From Pontibacillus yanchengensis (lineage in GTDB: Bacteria > Bacillota > Bacilli > Bacillales > BH030062): DNA of 64,000 nt. Positions 34,932 to 43,413 of the stretch are shown here, piece after piece; position 1 is the first letter of the stretch; each line of letters opens with the position of its first letter. The notes under the pieces were generated by a model. That model saw only the letters and a program-made list of their open reading frames with translations. It searched no databases and had not been told where the DNA came from. A program made the position numbers and the translations under genes. The DNA lies in contig NZ_WMEU01000007.1 of NCBI RefSeq assembly GCF_009856295.1, forward strand, positions 1 through 64,000. The letters run 5' to 3'.

Positions 34932-35681
34932 CTACATCATTATCCCGCCATCAACATGTAGCACATGCCCATGTACATAATCTGATTCATCTGAAGCCAA
35001 AAACAAATAAGCGTTGCCTATGTCACTTGGTTTTCCTAATCGTTGCATCGGAACTTGCCCAACTAACTGCTGGATTACTTTGTCTGGAACTTCTTCCACC
35101 ATTGCGGTTTCCGTGAATCCTGGAGCAACCGCATTGACATTAATGCCTTTACGCCCTAGCTCTTTTGCCCATGTCTTCGTTAAACCGATTAATCCTGCTT
35201 TGGCTGCGGCATAGTTGGATTGCCCAACATTTCCATATGTACCTGAAACGGAAGAAGTATTGATGATTTTTCCTTTTCCTTGTGAAGTCATGGTTTCGAG
35301 GACGGATTGAGTACAATGGAATACGCCAGTTAAGTTCACATCTATTACTTGTTGGAATTGCTCTGTTGTCATCTTTGAAAGCATGGCGTCCCTTGTTATG
35401 CCTGCATTATTTATTAATATATCAATACGACCAAAACGATTTTTCACACTTTCAACCATTGCATCTACACTATCACGCTCTGCGACATTCACTTGAACAA
35501 ACATCACATCCCCATGCTGACTCTCCAATTCTTGCACCCTTGCAACTCCTTGTTCCTCATCATAATCAGCCAGTACTACATGCGCTCCTTCCTTCACGAA
35601 AGACCGCGCTGCTTCCAACCCAATCCCATTTGCCGCTCCGGTTATAATAGCCACCTTATCTTGTAGTCTCATCTGTCTCAT
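34932..35681 (-). CDS. SDR, 3-oxoacyl-ACP/acetoacetyl-CoA reductase-like (FabG family)
   Basis: The 249-residue classical SDR has the TGAANGIG cofactor motif, NNAG near 91-94, a catalytic Ser in INTSSVSG and YAAAKAG, and APGFTETAM. It should reduce a 3-oxoacyl thioester or similar carbonyl with NAD(P)H. It overlaps the 3' end of the preceding hydrolase gene by 26 nt, or 17 nt if the start is the second ATG at 35672 (better spaced from AGGAG). The neighbours suggest a role in a lipid or short-chain acyl pathway rather than housekeeping FabG. Confidence 0.9.
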   Translation of the reverse strand: MRQMRLQDKVAIITGAANGIGLEAARSFVKEGAHVVLADYDEEQGVARVQELESQHGDVMFVQVNVAERDSVDAMVESVKNRFGRIDILINNAGITRDAMLSKMTTEQFQQVIDVNLTGVFHCTQSVLETMTSQGKGKIINTSSVSGTYGNVGQSNYAAAKAGLIGLTKTWAKELGRKGINVNAVAPGFTETAMVEEVPDKVIQQLVGQVPMQRLGKPSDIGNAYLFLASDESDYVHGHVLHVDGGIMM

Positions 35682-36582
35682 ACTCCTTTTCTTCTAGAAA
35701 TTTTTCCATGCTATTTACAAGTCCCTCAATATCATCAACAAGCGGAGAATGTCCGTTTCCATGCAATGTCTTAAATGTGACGTTACCCCCGATGTCTTCG
35801 ATAATTTCATCTGTCATATTTTTCGTAATGACTAAGTCTTGATCCCCCGATAAAACCAATACTGGTATTCGAATCTCCTTCGCCTGATCCGTTCCTTGGG
35901 TCAAACCATTGTGATACGGACTAATATTAAATATGTTTAACGCCTGGTACACTTCTGCTAGATTACGTTGCGTCATCATGTCGTCTACATATTCTTCATA
36001 CCGCTTCGGTTCTGGTTGTCTATTCCGATAGATCAACATATTCCACATTGTCTTCAGAAAATCTCGATCACCAGCGTCATATGCTGTTTGTACGGCAAGC
36101 GTTTTTCCTTTATCTTCTTTCACTTCTTCTAACGTCTGTAACCGATTGGACGTATCAGGCAGACCATCTTCCCCTGTAGCAAAAAACGGATACCCTCTCG
36201 TAGAACCTGAAGCCAACAGAAGTAAGCGATTACAATATTCCGGATAATCTACACAAAACTGCTGACTAACAGCCCCACCAAGTGACCATCCCACCATTGC
36301 GAATTGCTTCAATCCGATTGCGTCCACAAATTCTTTCACATCATCTGAAAAATCTTTAATAGATGTGATGGAAGTTATATACGTAGATGCTCCGAACCCG
36401 CGCAAATCAATTGCATAAATTTTATATCGACTACTCATATTTTCCAATACAAGATCCCAGTGCTTAGAAGATGTCATGTTTCCATGAACGAGTAAAATCG
36501 GTTCTTCTCCACCTTCACGCTCCCTAAATGCGATTGTTTCACCATTTGGCAGTGACACTTTTTTCATTACACTCATCGTCAT
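35656..36582 (-). CDS. Alpha/beta hydrolase
   Basis: The 308-residue protein has HGNMTSSKHWD for the oxyanion region, the nucleophile elbow GWSLGGA (Ser about 117), an acidic residue in LSGDQDLVI and the catalytic His in LHGNGHSPLVDD. It is a lipase/esterase-like enzyme, possibly acting on an acyl ester or thioester in the pathway of its neighbours. The start ATG at 36582 follows AAAGGGTG by 7 nt. It is separated from the KAS III-like gene by a family A repeat. Confidence 0.88.
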   Translation of the reverse strand: MTMSVMKKVSLPNGETIAFREREGGEEPILLVHGNMTSSKHWDLVLENMSSRYKIYAIDLRGFGASTYITSITSIKDFSDDVKEFVDAIGLKQFAMVGWSLGGAVSQQFCVDYPEYCNRLLLLASGSTRGYPFFATGEDGLPDTSNRLQTLEEVKEDKGKTLAVQTAYDAGDRDFLKTMWNMLIYRNRQPEPKRYEEYVDDMMTQRNLAEVYQALNIFNISPYHNGLTQGTDQAKEIRIPVLVLSGDQDLVITKNMTDEIIEDIGGNVTFKTLHGNGHSPLVDDIEGLVNSMEKFLEEKEYETDETTR

Positions 36583-36645
36583 ACATATTCACCCTTTCTA
36601 GAATCGTGGTTCAATACTTTCAACGCTATCGGACGTCCTGAGCTT

Positions 36646-36850
36646 TTGCCACGTCCAGCTTCAGCGCCTAGCGACTAATATGCTTCCCTCGCCTCCGTAC
36701 GATAAGTTAACATTGTATCACGCATGTTTTCGTGTTGCCTTTATCTCCTACGGATTCAGGGAATAGTTCGATAAAGAACGCTACATCACGTAGCAACATC
36801 GAACCAACCTACGTCGTGTAGGCCGCAGCATATACGTCGCTAAACGGGCG
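36646..36850 (-). repeat. Family A interspersed repeat, copy A3 (reverse orientation)
   Basis: In reverse it reads CGCCCGTTTAGCGACGTATA, GGCCTACACGACGTAGG, GGTTCGATGTTGCTACGTGA and ends AGTCGCTAGGCGCTGAAGCT. The first bases provide the final codons and the stop codon of the KAS III-like gene. Confidence 0.87.
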
Positions 36851-37865
36851 ATTGCGCTTTTGGTTTACCCCATTCAATAACTGTAGCTCCCCAAGCGTAG
36901 CCAATACCTGCACTTACTAATACAATGATGTCACCGTCTTTGATACGCCCTTCTTCTTCAGCAAGCTCAAGCGAAAGAATCTGATCGATTTGCCCAATAT
37001 GACCATAGTTTTCTAGATAAATAGATTGTTCGAGGGTTAGTCCAAGCTCCTGTAGTACATATGCATGTGCTGAACGCTTCATGTGAAGCATTGCTACATA
37101 ATCAATATCCTGTTCGGAGTATCCACTTTTAAATAATGCCTGTCGAATGACATGAAGAAAGTTTTGCATGGATTTCTGTTCCAACCGTTTTTTCATTCCT
37201 TCAGGATCGAGTACATCAAGTTCATATTGGTCCATGTTGTATATCGTTAATGGATTCTTTGTTCCTCCCGCTACTACCACTACATCCTCTGAAAAAGAAC
37301 CATCACTCATTAGAGACGATTCACGTACTCTATTCTGATTATGTCCACGTTTGAGAACGATGGCTCCTCCACCTGCTCCAAGGTTATACATAAAACGAGT
37401 TCGAGGATTGTGATAGTTTATGAAGTCACCATTTCGATATCCTCCTGCAAGCAAAACTGTGTTTATATCCTCATCAGCAAGCATCATACTTTTAGCTACT
37501 TTAAGAGCCATAATCGTCGTCCCACAACGCATGGCTACATCGAAAGCCCAGGCATTTGTAGCTCCTACCTCTTCTTGAAGCTTAATCCCAGCAGTCCATA
37601 ACGGATATTCCTTATGCTCTTCTCCAATATACATAACTACATCAATGGTAGACGGGTCCATTTCTGCCTTCTCTATCGCTTTATGAGCAGCTCTAACACC
37701 CATTTCACCTGTATGATCTTCTTTACCAGGAATAGGTTTTTGTTTGATTCCCATTTTCTCTTCCACAACCTCTAGAGGTAATCCTGCTTGAATCGCAATT
37801 TCTTGTGAAGTCATGACAGATTCTGGGATGTATATTCCTGTACTTATGATACCAATAGGGTCCAT
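36840..37865 (-). CDS. KAS III-like 3-oxoacyl-ACP synthase
   Basis: The 341-residue thiolase-fold protein has the nucleophilic Cys in AMRCGTTIMA (near 115), a candidate catalytic His in MLHMKRSAHAY, and ENYGHIGQ where FabH has its Asn motif (NYGN). It condenses an acyl-CoA starter with another acyl group. It differs from FabH at the third motif (Gly-His in place of Gly-Asn), so the reaction may not be housekeeping. The stop codon TAG and the last three codons (Ser-Pro-Val) come from repeat copy A3. The start follows AAAGGAGG. It is preceded 3 nt upstream by a small conserved-looking gene. Confidence 0.88.
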   Translation of the reverse strand: MDPIGIISTGIYIPESVMTSQEIAIQAGLPLEVVEEKMGIKQKPIPGKEDHTGEMGVRAAHKAIEKAEMDPSTIDVVMYIGEEHKEYPLWTAGIKLQEEVGATNAWAFDVAMRCGTTIMALKVAKSMMLADEDINTVLLAGGYRNGDFINYHNPRTRFMYNLGAGGGAIVLKRGHNQNRVRESSLMSDGSFSEDVVVVAGGTKNPLTIYNMDQYELDVLDPEGMKKRLEQKSMQNFLHVIRQALFKSGYSEQDIDYVAMLHMKRSAHAYVLQELGLTLEQSIYLENYGHIGQIDQILSLELAEEEGRIKDGDIIVLVSAGIGYAWGATVIEWGKPKAQSPV

Positions 37866-37868
37866 CCC

Positions 37869-38063
37869 TCATCCTCCTTTGTGAAACACCTCATCCTCTT
37901 GGTGTAATGCGTTTTTCATATAATCCGACGCTTCATCGAAACTTTCAAAGGTAACTTCCTCTCCCCTTTGGACGTGCGTTACTTTAATGCGATAACACAA
38001 ATCTTCACCAGCGTTTATAACGGTATGACACCGAACCACAAATGAGGCAACAGGTTGATTCAT
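37869..38063 (-). CDS. Small hypothetical protein (64 aa)
   Basis: A soluble 64-residue product reading VASFVVRCHTVINAGEDLCY, then KVTHVQRGEEVTFESFDEAS and a charged end. I do not recognise a family. It has a strong site (AAGGAGGG) and lies tightly between livM (12 nt) and the KAS III-like gene (3 nt), so it is likely real and translated as part of the operon. ATG at 38063 is used, 6 nt after the site; an ATG two codons earlier overlaps it. Confidence 0.7.
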   Translation of the reverse strand: MNQPVASFVVRCHTVINAGEDLCYRIKVTHVQRGEEVTFESFDEASDYMKNALHQEDEVFHKGG

Positions 38064-38075
38064 ATCCATCCCTCC

Positions 38076-39095
38076 TTAGCTAGCTGCTTCATTTTTATCT
38101 TTTGTCTGCCCTTTCCCTTGCTGCTTTTTGTACTTTCGTTTTATCCAAACCTCTTGCAATGTTCCGACTATGCCTCTTGGGAAAAAGATAACGGCTAAAA
38201 TGTAAACAATGCCAAATAGTATAATCCAACGCTTAAAGATCCAATGAACGTCAGCTAAGTCCGATAGCCAATGGTGAGCAAATTCAATGATACCTGCTCC
38301 AATGATAGGTCCAACTAACGTCCCTACACCTCCTATAATCGTCATCAGCAATGCATCTAATGTGACATCTGTTGCAAAAACACTAGTATCAACAAATTGT
38401 AAGGACAATACATATAAAACACCTGCAATACTAGCCACAATTCCTGAGATCATACTTGCAATGACCTTGTAGTACATAATGCTGAATCCAATAGATTCGA
38501 CACGTTGCTCGTTTTCTCGAATCGCCATCAGAACTTTTCCCACTGGCGATTGAGTAAATCTCCGTACAAGGAAGAAGGAAACGACGAGAACAGCTAAGCA
38601 TGTTAAATACAAAGCGGGACCACTTGTATCCATAAAAATATCAGGAACCATTAGTACAAAGCCTTCATTTCCACCAGTTAACGAGCGCATTTTTTCAGCA
38701 GCGACCATAAATAATCCAGCAAGTGCTAAGGTCAACATTGCATAGAAATGACTTTGCAAGCGAAGCGTCAGCACTCCAGCTATAAAACTAACAATTCCTG
38801 CTACCACAACTGCAAGCAGTGTTCCCAGTAATAGATAAAGGAGCGTGGCTTCATTTTGATTCAAGACAACGGCAACACTATAAGCACCTATACCAAAAAA
38901 CATAGCATGACCAAAAGATACAATCCCTGTAAACCCAAGCAACAAGTCATAACTCATTGCAAAAATCCCGAAGATAAACACCTGCATTACTAAAGAAAGA
39001 ATAATCCTGTCATCATACACAAAAGGCAATACAGCTAAAAGCAAAGCAATTAGTAAGTATATGCCTGTACTTCTTCCCATCCCTAACTTCATCAT
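38076..39095 (-). CDS. livM: Branched-chain amino acid-type ABC transporter permease (LivM family)
   Basis: The 339-residue permease has about ten helices, the family segment MSYDLLLGFTGIVSFGHAMF near 45-65 and GGVGTLVGPIIGAG near 255, and a basic C-terminal tail. It overlaps livH by 4 nt (ATGA). With LivH it forms the membrane channel of a Liv-type importer; the substrate here is probably not simply leucine (see the binding protein). Confidence 0.93.
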   Translation of the reverse strand: MMKLGMGRSTGIYLLIALLLAVLPFVYDDRIILSLVMQVFIFGIFAMSYDLLLGFTGIVSFGHAMFFGIGAYSVAVVLNQNEATLLYLLLGTLLAVVVAGIVSFIAGVLTLRLQSHFYAMLTLALAGLFMVAAEKMRSLTGGNEGFVLMVPDIFMDTSGPALYLTCLAVLVVSFFLVRRFTQSPVGKVLMAIRENEQRVESIGFSIMYYKVIASMISGIVASIAGVLYVLSLQFVDTSVFATDVTLDALLMTIIGGVGTLVGPIIGAGIIEFAHHWLSDLADVHWIFKRWIILFGIVYILAVIFFPRGIVGTLQEVWIKRKYKKQQGKGQTKDKNEAAS

Positions 39096-39961
39096 GCGGC
39101 CTCACCCTTTCCACCAAACAACCCTTGCGGTCGGAAAATGAGAACAGCAAACATGAGAAGCATATTTACAGCTAAAGAGAGCTCAGAAACGTAATACGCC
39201 ATAAAAGCTTGAGCCATTCCGACTAAAATAGCTGCTAATAAAGAACCTGTAAAACTTCCCATTCCGCCTATAACAACAACGATAAAAGCAAGTATGGCAA
39301 ATTCCATGCCCATTTCTGCATAAATCACACCGGAATATGGAGCTAATAAGACTCCTCCAAGTGCCGCCATAGCAGACCCAACCATAAAGACAAGCATGAA
39401 AACAAGGCGAATATTGATTCCAAGCGATTGAACCATTTCTTTGTTCATCACACCTGCACGTACAATCAGACCAATGCGTGTTCGCTTTAAGATAAAGTAA
39501 GTTATGCCATAAACTAATGCTCCGACCAAAATAATAAAGATACGATACTTTATAAAAATGACATCTCCGAGTTGCCAACTACCATCAAGGTAGGCAGGTG
39601 GTGCAGCTGATTTTTGATTGGGACCAAAAACGACCTTCAGCATTTCTGACAACACGAGCATAAAGCCTAATGTAATCAATATCTGCTGGACGTGGTTGCC
39701 ATACACTGGTTTGATGATTAACCATTCTGTTAGTGCACCTAATAACAAACCCGTCACAATCGCACCAAGTATGGCAACCAAAAAACTACCTGAGATATCA
39801 TACATCCATACCCCGCTATAGGCTCCCCATGCAAATAGTCCTCCATGGGCAAAATTCAATACATCCATCAACCCAAAGATAATGGTAAGCCCAGCAGCCA
39901 ATAAGAAAATCAGCATACCTGTAGCTAAGCCATTTATAGCCAAATTAAAAAATAAGTCCAC
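39092..39961 (-). CDS. livH: Branched-chain amino acid-type ABC transporter permease (LivH family)
   Basis: The 289-residue permease has eight or so helices, with GLMDVLNFAHGGLFAWGAY near 34-52 and VIGGMGSFTGSLLAAILVGM near 235. GTG at 39961 lies 8 nt after GGAGG; the ATG at 39979, which overlaps livF, has no binding site. The pair livF-livH-livM is arranged with small overlaps and short gaps, so it is one operon. Confidence 0.93.
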   Translation of the reverse strand: MDLFFNLAINGLATGMLIFLLAAGLTIIFGLMDVLNFAHGGLFAWGAYSGVWMYDISGSFLVAILGAIVTGLLLGALTEWLIIKPVYGNHVQQILITLGFMLVLSEMLKVVFGPNQKSAAPPAYLDGSWQLGDVIFIKYRIFIILVGALVYGITYFILKRTRIGLIVRAGVMNKEMVQSLGINIRLVFMLVFMVGSAMAALGGVLLAPYSGVIYAEMGMEFAILAFIVVVIGGMGSFTGSLLAAILVGMAQAFMAYYVSELSLAVNMLLMFAVLIFRPQGLFGGKGEAA

Positions 39962-39978
39962 GTATTTCCCCTCCTTCA

Positions 39979-40689
39979 TTACGCAATACCCAGGTATTTC
40001 TTTCGTAAGGTTTCATTCTCTTGGAGCTCTTCCATTGCCCCCTGATGAACCGTTTGACCATCATCCAATATATAAAATCGATCGCCGATTCGACTGGCCA
40101 TCAGAAAATTTTGTTCCACCAACACAATCGTTGTTCGCTCCTTCATCTGTTGAATGGACTCCATAACTTTCTCAACAACAATTGGTGCCAACCCCTTACT
40201 TGGCTCATCTATCAGTAATAAATCATTCTCATTCATATAGGCCCTGGCTATGGCAAGCATTTGCTTTTGCCCACCACTAAGTTGGCCTCCCGGCTTCTTC
40301 CAGAACGTTTTTAAATCCGGAAAGAGATCAAGCACCCATTCCATTCGTTCATGGGTTGATTGATTTTCTTTTTTCATAGCTACTCGCATATTCTCTCCTA
40401 CAGAGAGTCCTTCAAAAATCCCCTGGTCTTCTGGAACATAACCAATCCCTTTTTGGGCAATTTTGTAAGGAGAAAGCTTTGTGATATCCTCTGAGTTATA
40501 ATTAACACTTCCTTTTGATGCTGGATTTAATCCCATTATGGTTCGTAATGTGGTGGTTTTACCAGCTCCGTTCCTTCCTAATAAAACCGTCACCTCACCC
40601 TTAGGAACTTCAAAAGAAATATCGTGTAAAATGTGGTATTGATCAATGTAGGTTTGAATGTCATGTAACTCAAGCAGAGCTTTCATCAT
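39979..40689 (-). CDS. livF: Branched-chain amino acid-type ABC transporter ATPase (LivF family)
   Basis: The 236-residue ATPase has Walker A LGRNGAGKTTTLRTIMGL, LSGGQKQMLAIARAYM and Walker B DLLLIDEPSKGLAP, the last phrase being diagnostic for LivF. The gene overlaps livG by 20 nt. Start ATG follows GGAGGGTTGT. Confidence 0.95.
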   Translation of the reverse strand: MMKALLELHDIQTYIDQYHILHDISFEVPKGEVTVLLGRNGAGKTTTLRTIMGLNPASKGSVNYNSEDITKLSPYKIAQKGIGYVPEDQGIFEGLSVGENMRVAMKKENQSTHERMEWVLDLFPDLKTFWKKPGGQLSGGQKQMLAIARAYMNENDLLLIDEPSKGLAPIVVEKVMESIQQMKERTTIVLVEQNFLMASRIGDRFYILDDGQTVHQGAMEELQENETLRKKYLGIA

Positions 40690-41437
40690 ACAACCCTCCT
40701 AAATAAGCGGACTGAACCGTTTCATTATTCATAATCTCTTCAGGTGATCCATGTGCAAGCAATTGACCGTGGAAAAGGACGAGAACTTGATCGGAAAGGT
40801 CTAAAATCATATCCATTTTATGTTCAATTAGAACGATCGTCGTATCGCCTTGCTCTTTAATCCGGCGAATGACATCTAAGATTGCAGGTACTTCCTCTAA
40901 TGACATGCCAGCTGTGGGCTCATCTAATAGCAGCACCTGTGTTTCTAAAGCAAGTAGCATGGCGATTTCTAGCTTTCGCTTTTCGCCGTGAGCTAGATGA
41001 TTGGCAAGAGAATGAGCTTTATCTGCTAATAGAACTTGGTCCAACAATTCCATTGCCCGATTCTCAAATTGTTTATAAGCCGAAAAATGACGTAGCATTT
41101 GAAAGCGAACTTTGTTCTTCGATTGAACAGCAAGACGGACATTTTCAAGAACGGTTAAATTAGGAAAGACGTTGGTGATTTGAAACGATCTCCCTATCCC
41201 CTTTCTTGTTCGTTTGGTTGGTGAAAGCTTGGTAATATCCTCTCCATTAAACGTAATAGAACCCTTTTTTGGCGATAATTGGCCACTTAACAGATTGAAG
41301 AAAGTTGTTTTCCCTGCCCCATTCGGTCCAATTACAGATGTAAACTGTTTTTCTGGAATATCAACTGTGATTCCATCTACAGCCACATGCCCTCCAAAGG
41401 CAATGGTTAAATCTTGTGTTTTAATAACTGATTCCAT
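40670..41437 (-). CDS. livG: Branched-chain amino acid-type ABC transporter ATPase (LivG family)
   Basis: The 255-residue ATPase has Walker A GPNGAGKTTFFNLLSG, GIGRSFQITNVFPNLTVLEN characteristic of LivG, a degenerate signature LAHGEKRKLEIAMLLA and LLLDEPTAGMSLEE. Start ATG follows AAAGGAGG. A run of repeats (41473-41795) separates it from the binding-protein gene upstream. Confidence 0.95.
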   Translation of the reverse strand: MESVIKTQDLTIAFGGHVAVDGITVDIPEKQFTSVIGPNGAGKTTFFNLLSGQLSPKKGSITFNGEDITKLSPTKRTRKGIGRSFQITNVFPNLTVLENVRLAVQSKNKVRFQMLRHFSAYKQFENRAMELLDQVLLADKAHSLANHLAHGEKRKLEIAMLLALETQVLLLDEPTAGMSLEEVPAILDVIRRIKEQGDTTIVLIEHKMDMILDLSDQVLVLFHGQLLAHGSPEEIMNNETVQSAYLGGLYDESSA

Positions 41438-41472
41438 TTTTTGTGCCTCCTTTCAAATCATAAAGAAATGTG

Positions 41473-41680
41473 CAAGCGCCCTGCTAGCGACGTACAAACT
41501 TTCCAACAGTAATTTAGAGGAAGTTCGATTAAGAAAGCTACATCACGTAGCAACATCGAACCAACCTACATCGTGTAGGCCGAAAGGAAACACGGAGAGC
41601 GGTAGCGATCCGATGTTGACTTATCGTAAGGAGGAACAGGAAGTTTGTTAGTCGCTGGGCGATGGAGCTAGACATAACGT
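41473..41680 (+). repeat. Family A interspersed repeat, copy A4, with an inverted core
   Basis: The ends have the plus orientation (AAGCGCCCTGCTAGCGACGT at left; TTAGTCGCTGGGCGATGGAG at right). The core between them (AAGTTCGATTAAGAAAGCTA, CATCACGTAGCAACATCGAA, CCTACATCGTGTAGGCC) has the opposite orientation, as read in copy A3. Confidence 0.82.
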
Positions 41681-41689
41681 AAAAGTACA

Positions 41690-41795
41690 AGCGCCTTGTT
41701 CACCCGACAGGCTTAAGCAAAGCCTCGTCATGGCCATCTTTGTCACAGAGGGGATTTGCTTAAGACGCCGAAGTGGTAGGCGCTGGAGCTAAACA
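41690..41795 (+). repeat. Short repeat element B
   Basis: Starts AAGCGCCTTGTTCACCCGAC and ends GGTAGGCGCTGGAGCTAAAC. GCTTAAGCAAA and TTTGCTTAAGAC face each other as an inverted pair. The ends resemble those of family A (GCGCC...GGCGCTGGAGCT), but the core is different. It lies directly after copy A4. Confidence 0.65.
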
Positions 41796-41835
41796 CACAT
41801 GCGCCAGAATCTTATACTTTGCTTACTTTTGAAAT

Positions 41836-41868
41836 CAATGAACTTCGGCCAAATAGCCGAAGTTCATC
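41836..41868 (-). terminator. Terminator-like hairpin after the binding-protein gene
   Basis: A 10-bp stem GAACTTCGGC/GCCGAAGTTC (41840-41849 and 41856-41865). The tail after it is only moderately T-rich. It may protect the binding-protein mRNA and reduce downstream transcription. Confidence 0.6.
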
Positions 41869-41874
41869 GTAGAT

Positions 41875-43113
41875 CTATTGTCCGTTTTGAATTGGAGGAG
41901 CTGTTTCCTCTGGTGATAATTTTCTTTCTAGTACTGGAACTGGATAATCATAACCTTCTTTTTCTTCTAATGTAATCTTGTATAGCGTTTGAAGTGCTTG
42001 GTGGTCCTCATCACGGAACGTCATCGTTCCTTTAGGTGTATCAAAACTCATGCCTTCCATCGTAGGAATTAACGAGTCAGCAGTAGCATCTCCCTCGGTT
42101 TCTTTCAATGCTTCCACAATGGAGATAGCTGCGCTCATTCCACCTGGTGTGAATAAATCAGGAACTTCCCCATATTCTTCTTCATGTCGCTTCACGAGCC
42201 AATCATTGACCTCATTATCTGGAAGCTCATGATAGTAAACCGTAAACCCTTCCATCCCAATAAGTGGTTTCATCGTTTTAAGAGCAGCAATATCTGGTGC
42301 ACCTGTAGATACTTGAATGCCTTTTTCTTGAAGTTTCAAATCTGAGATTTGATTCCACGGAGTATTAGCTCCAGCCCAAATGACAAATAGGTAATCTGGA
42401 TCCGCTTCGATGATTTTTTGAATGTTGGCCGTAAAGTCAGTTGCTGTCGCATCTGCGAATTCTTGATGAACGATATCAGCACCTAAGTCTTTAGCGGCTT
42501 TAGCAAACGCTCCCACCCCATCACGTCCAAAAGCTGAATCAGGAGCTAATGTGGCAATTTCCACACCTTCGTCTGCAATAGCTGCTGCTCCTGCTACCGC
42601 ATCCTGAGAAGAGTTACGAGCTGTACGGAAAATGTACTTATTCCAATCTGCACCTGTAATACTATCGGCTACAGCCGGCTCTACGACCATTACTTTTTCA
42701 TGTTGCTTCGCTATCGGAAGAACCGCTTTGGTGTCACCAGAACTAGACGAGCCAACCAGTACATCGACCCCTTCATCTTCCAATAGCCCAATAGCTTTTT
42801 GTCTAGCTACTTTCGGATCTGTTTCTGTATCCTCAAACACTACTTCGATCTTGCGACCAGCCACTTCCATCGTGCCATCTGTCGCATATTCAAGCCCTAG
42901 CTCAAAACCACGCTTTGTCTGAACGCCGTACGTTTCCAGCGCTCCTGATAAAGAAGCAAGAACACCGATCTTAACCGGCTCACTACTACCACCAGCATCT
43001 TCACCAGAGCCTCCATCTTCAGACGAAGCAGTATCATCTGACGAACACCCAACCGCAAATACGATAAGTAGCAACATCATTACCAAACTACTCCACACAC
43101 GTTTCCAAGGCAT
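41875..43113 (-). CDS. Liv-type ABC transporter substrate-binding lipoprotein
   Basis: The 412-residue protein has a lipoprotein signal ending FAVGCSSD (Cys23), an acidic Gly/Ser-rich spacer and a periplasmic-binding fold (KIGVLASLSGALETYGVQTK, LVGSSSSGDTKAVLPIAKQH, FGRDGVGAFAKAAKDLG). Liv-type proteins include receptors for amide, aromatic and aliphatic carboxylate ligands. The neighbouring acyl-CoA ligase, KAS III-like, hydrolase and SDR genes point to a carboxylic acid or ester, but that is inference. It has the AGTTACA direct repeat upstream. Confidence 0.9.
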   Translation of the reverse strand: MPWKRVWSSLVMMLLLIVFAVGCSSDDTASSEDGGSGEDAGGSSEPVKIGVLASLSGALETYGVQTKRGFELGLEYATDGTMEVAGRKIEVVFEDTETDPKVARQKAIGLLEDEGVDVLVGSSSSGDTKAVLPIAKQHEKVMVVEPAVADSITGADWNKYIFRTARNSSQDAVAGAAAIADEGVEIATLAPDSAFGRDGVGAFAKAAKDLGADIVHQEFADATATDFTANIQKIIEADPDYLFVIWAGANTPWNQISDLKLQEKGIQVSTGAPDIAALKTMKPLIGMEGFTVYYHELPDNEVNDWLVKRHEEEYGEVPDLFTPGGMSAAISIVEALKETEGDATADSLIPTMEGMSFDTPKGTMTFRDEDHQALQTLYKITLEEKEGYDYPVPVLERKLSPEETAPPIQNGQ

Positions 43114-43183
43114 AAGTAAACCTTCCCCCTTTAGATTAGATACAATATGAATCTAACTTGTTGAATTAAGCATACAGAAGGAT

Positions 43184-43203
43184 AGTTACAAAGGAGTTAC
43201 AAA
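43184..43203 (-). promoter_or_regulatory. Direct repeat AGTTACA x2 (11-bp period) upstream of the binding-protein gene
   Basis: AGTTACAAA occurs at 43184-43192 and again at 43195-43203, 71-90 nt before the start codon (TGTAACT on the coding strand). The heptamer spacing is identical to that at 32873-32890. Confidence 0.6.
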
Positions 43204-43335
43204 GTTCTGAAACCGGTAATGGAGCTTGATGTTAAGAGGATGTCGGGAGAAGGGGAGGAGCGAATTGTTTATCAGCGACCTTTAGTGGATATCCGCGTGC
43301 TTCAACATATATCGGCAACTTCTTGAGTAGATGAC

Positions 43336-43376
43336 CCAAAGAACGCATTAGCGATGTATGAGTTGTGGACTGCATC
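43336..43376 (+). repeat. Degenerate fragment of family A
   Basis: GCATTAGCGATGTATGAGTT then GTGGACTGCATCACG resembles the start of family A (CGCTTAGCGACGTATGAGCT) with many changes. Confidence 0.45.
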
Positions 43377-43379
43377 ACG

Positions 43380-43413
43380 ACCAAAAAAAACCAGAACCAA
43401 AAGGTCCTGATTT
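43380..43413 (-). terminator. Terminator of the small membrane protein gene
   Basis: Stem CAGGACC/GGTTCTG around TTTT, followed on the minus strand by GTTTTTTTT. Confidence 0.75.
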
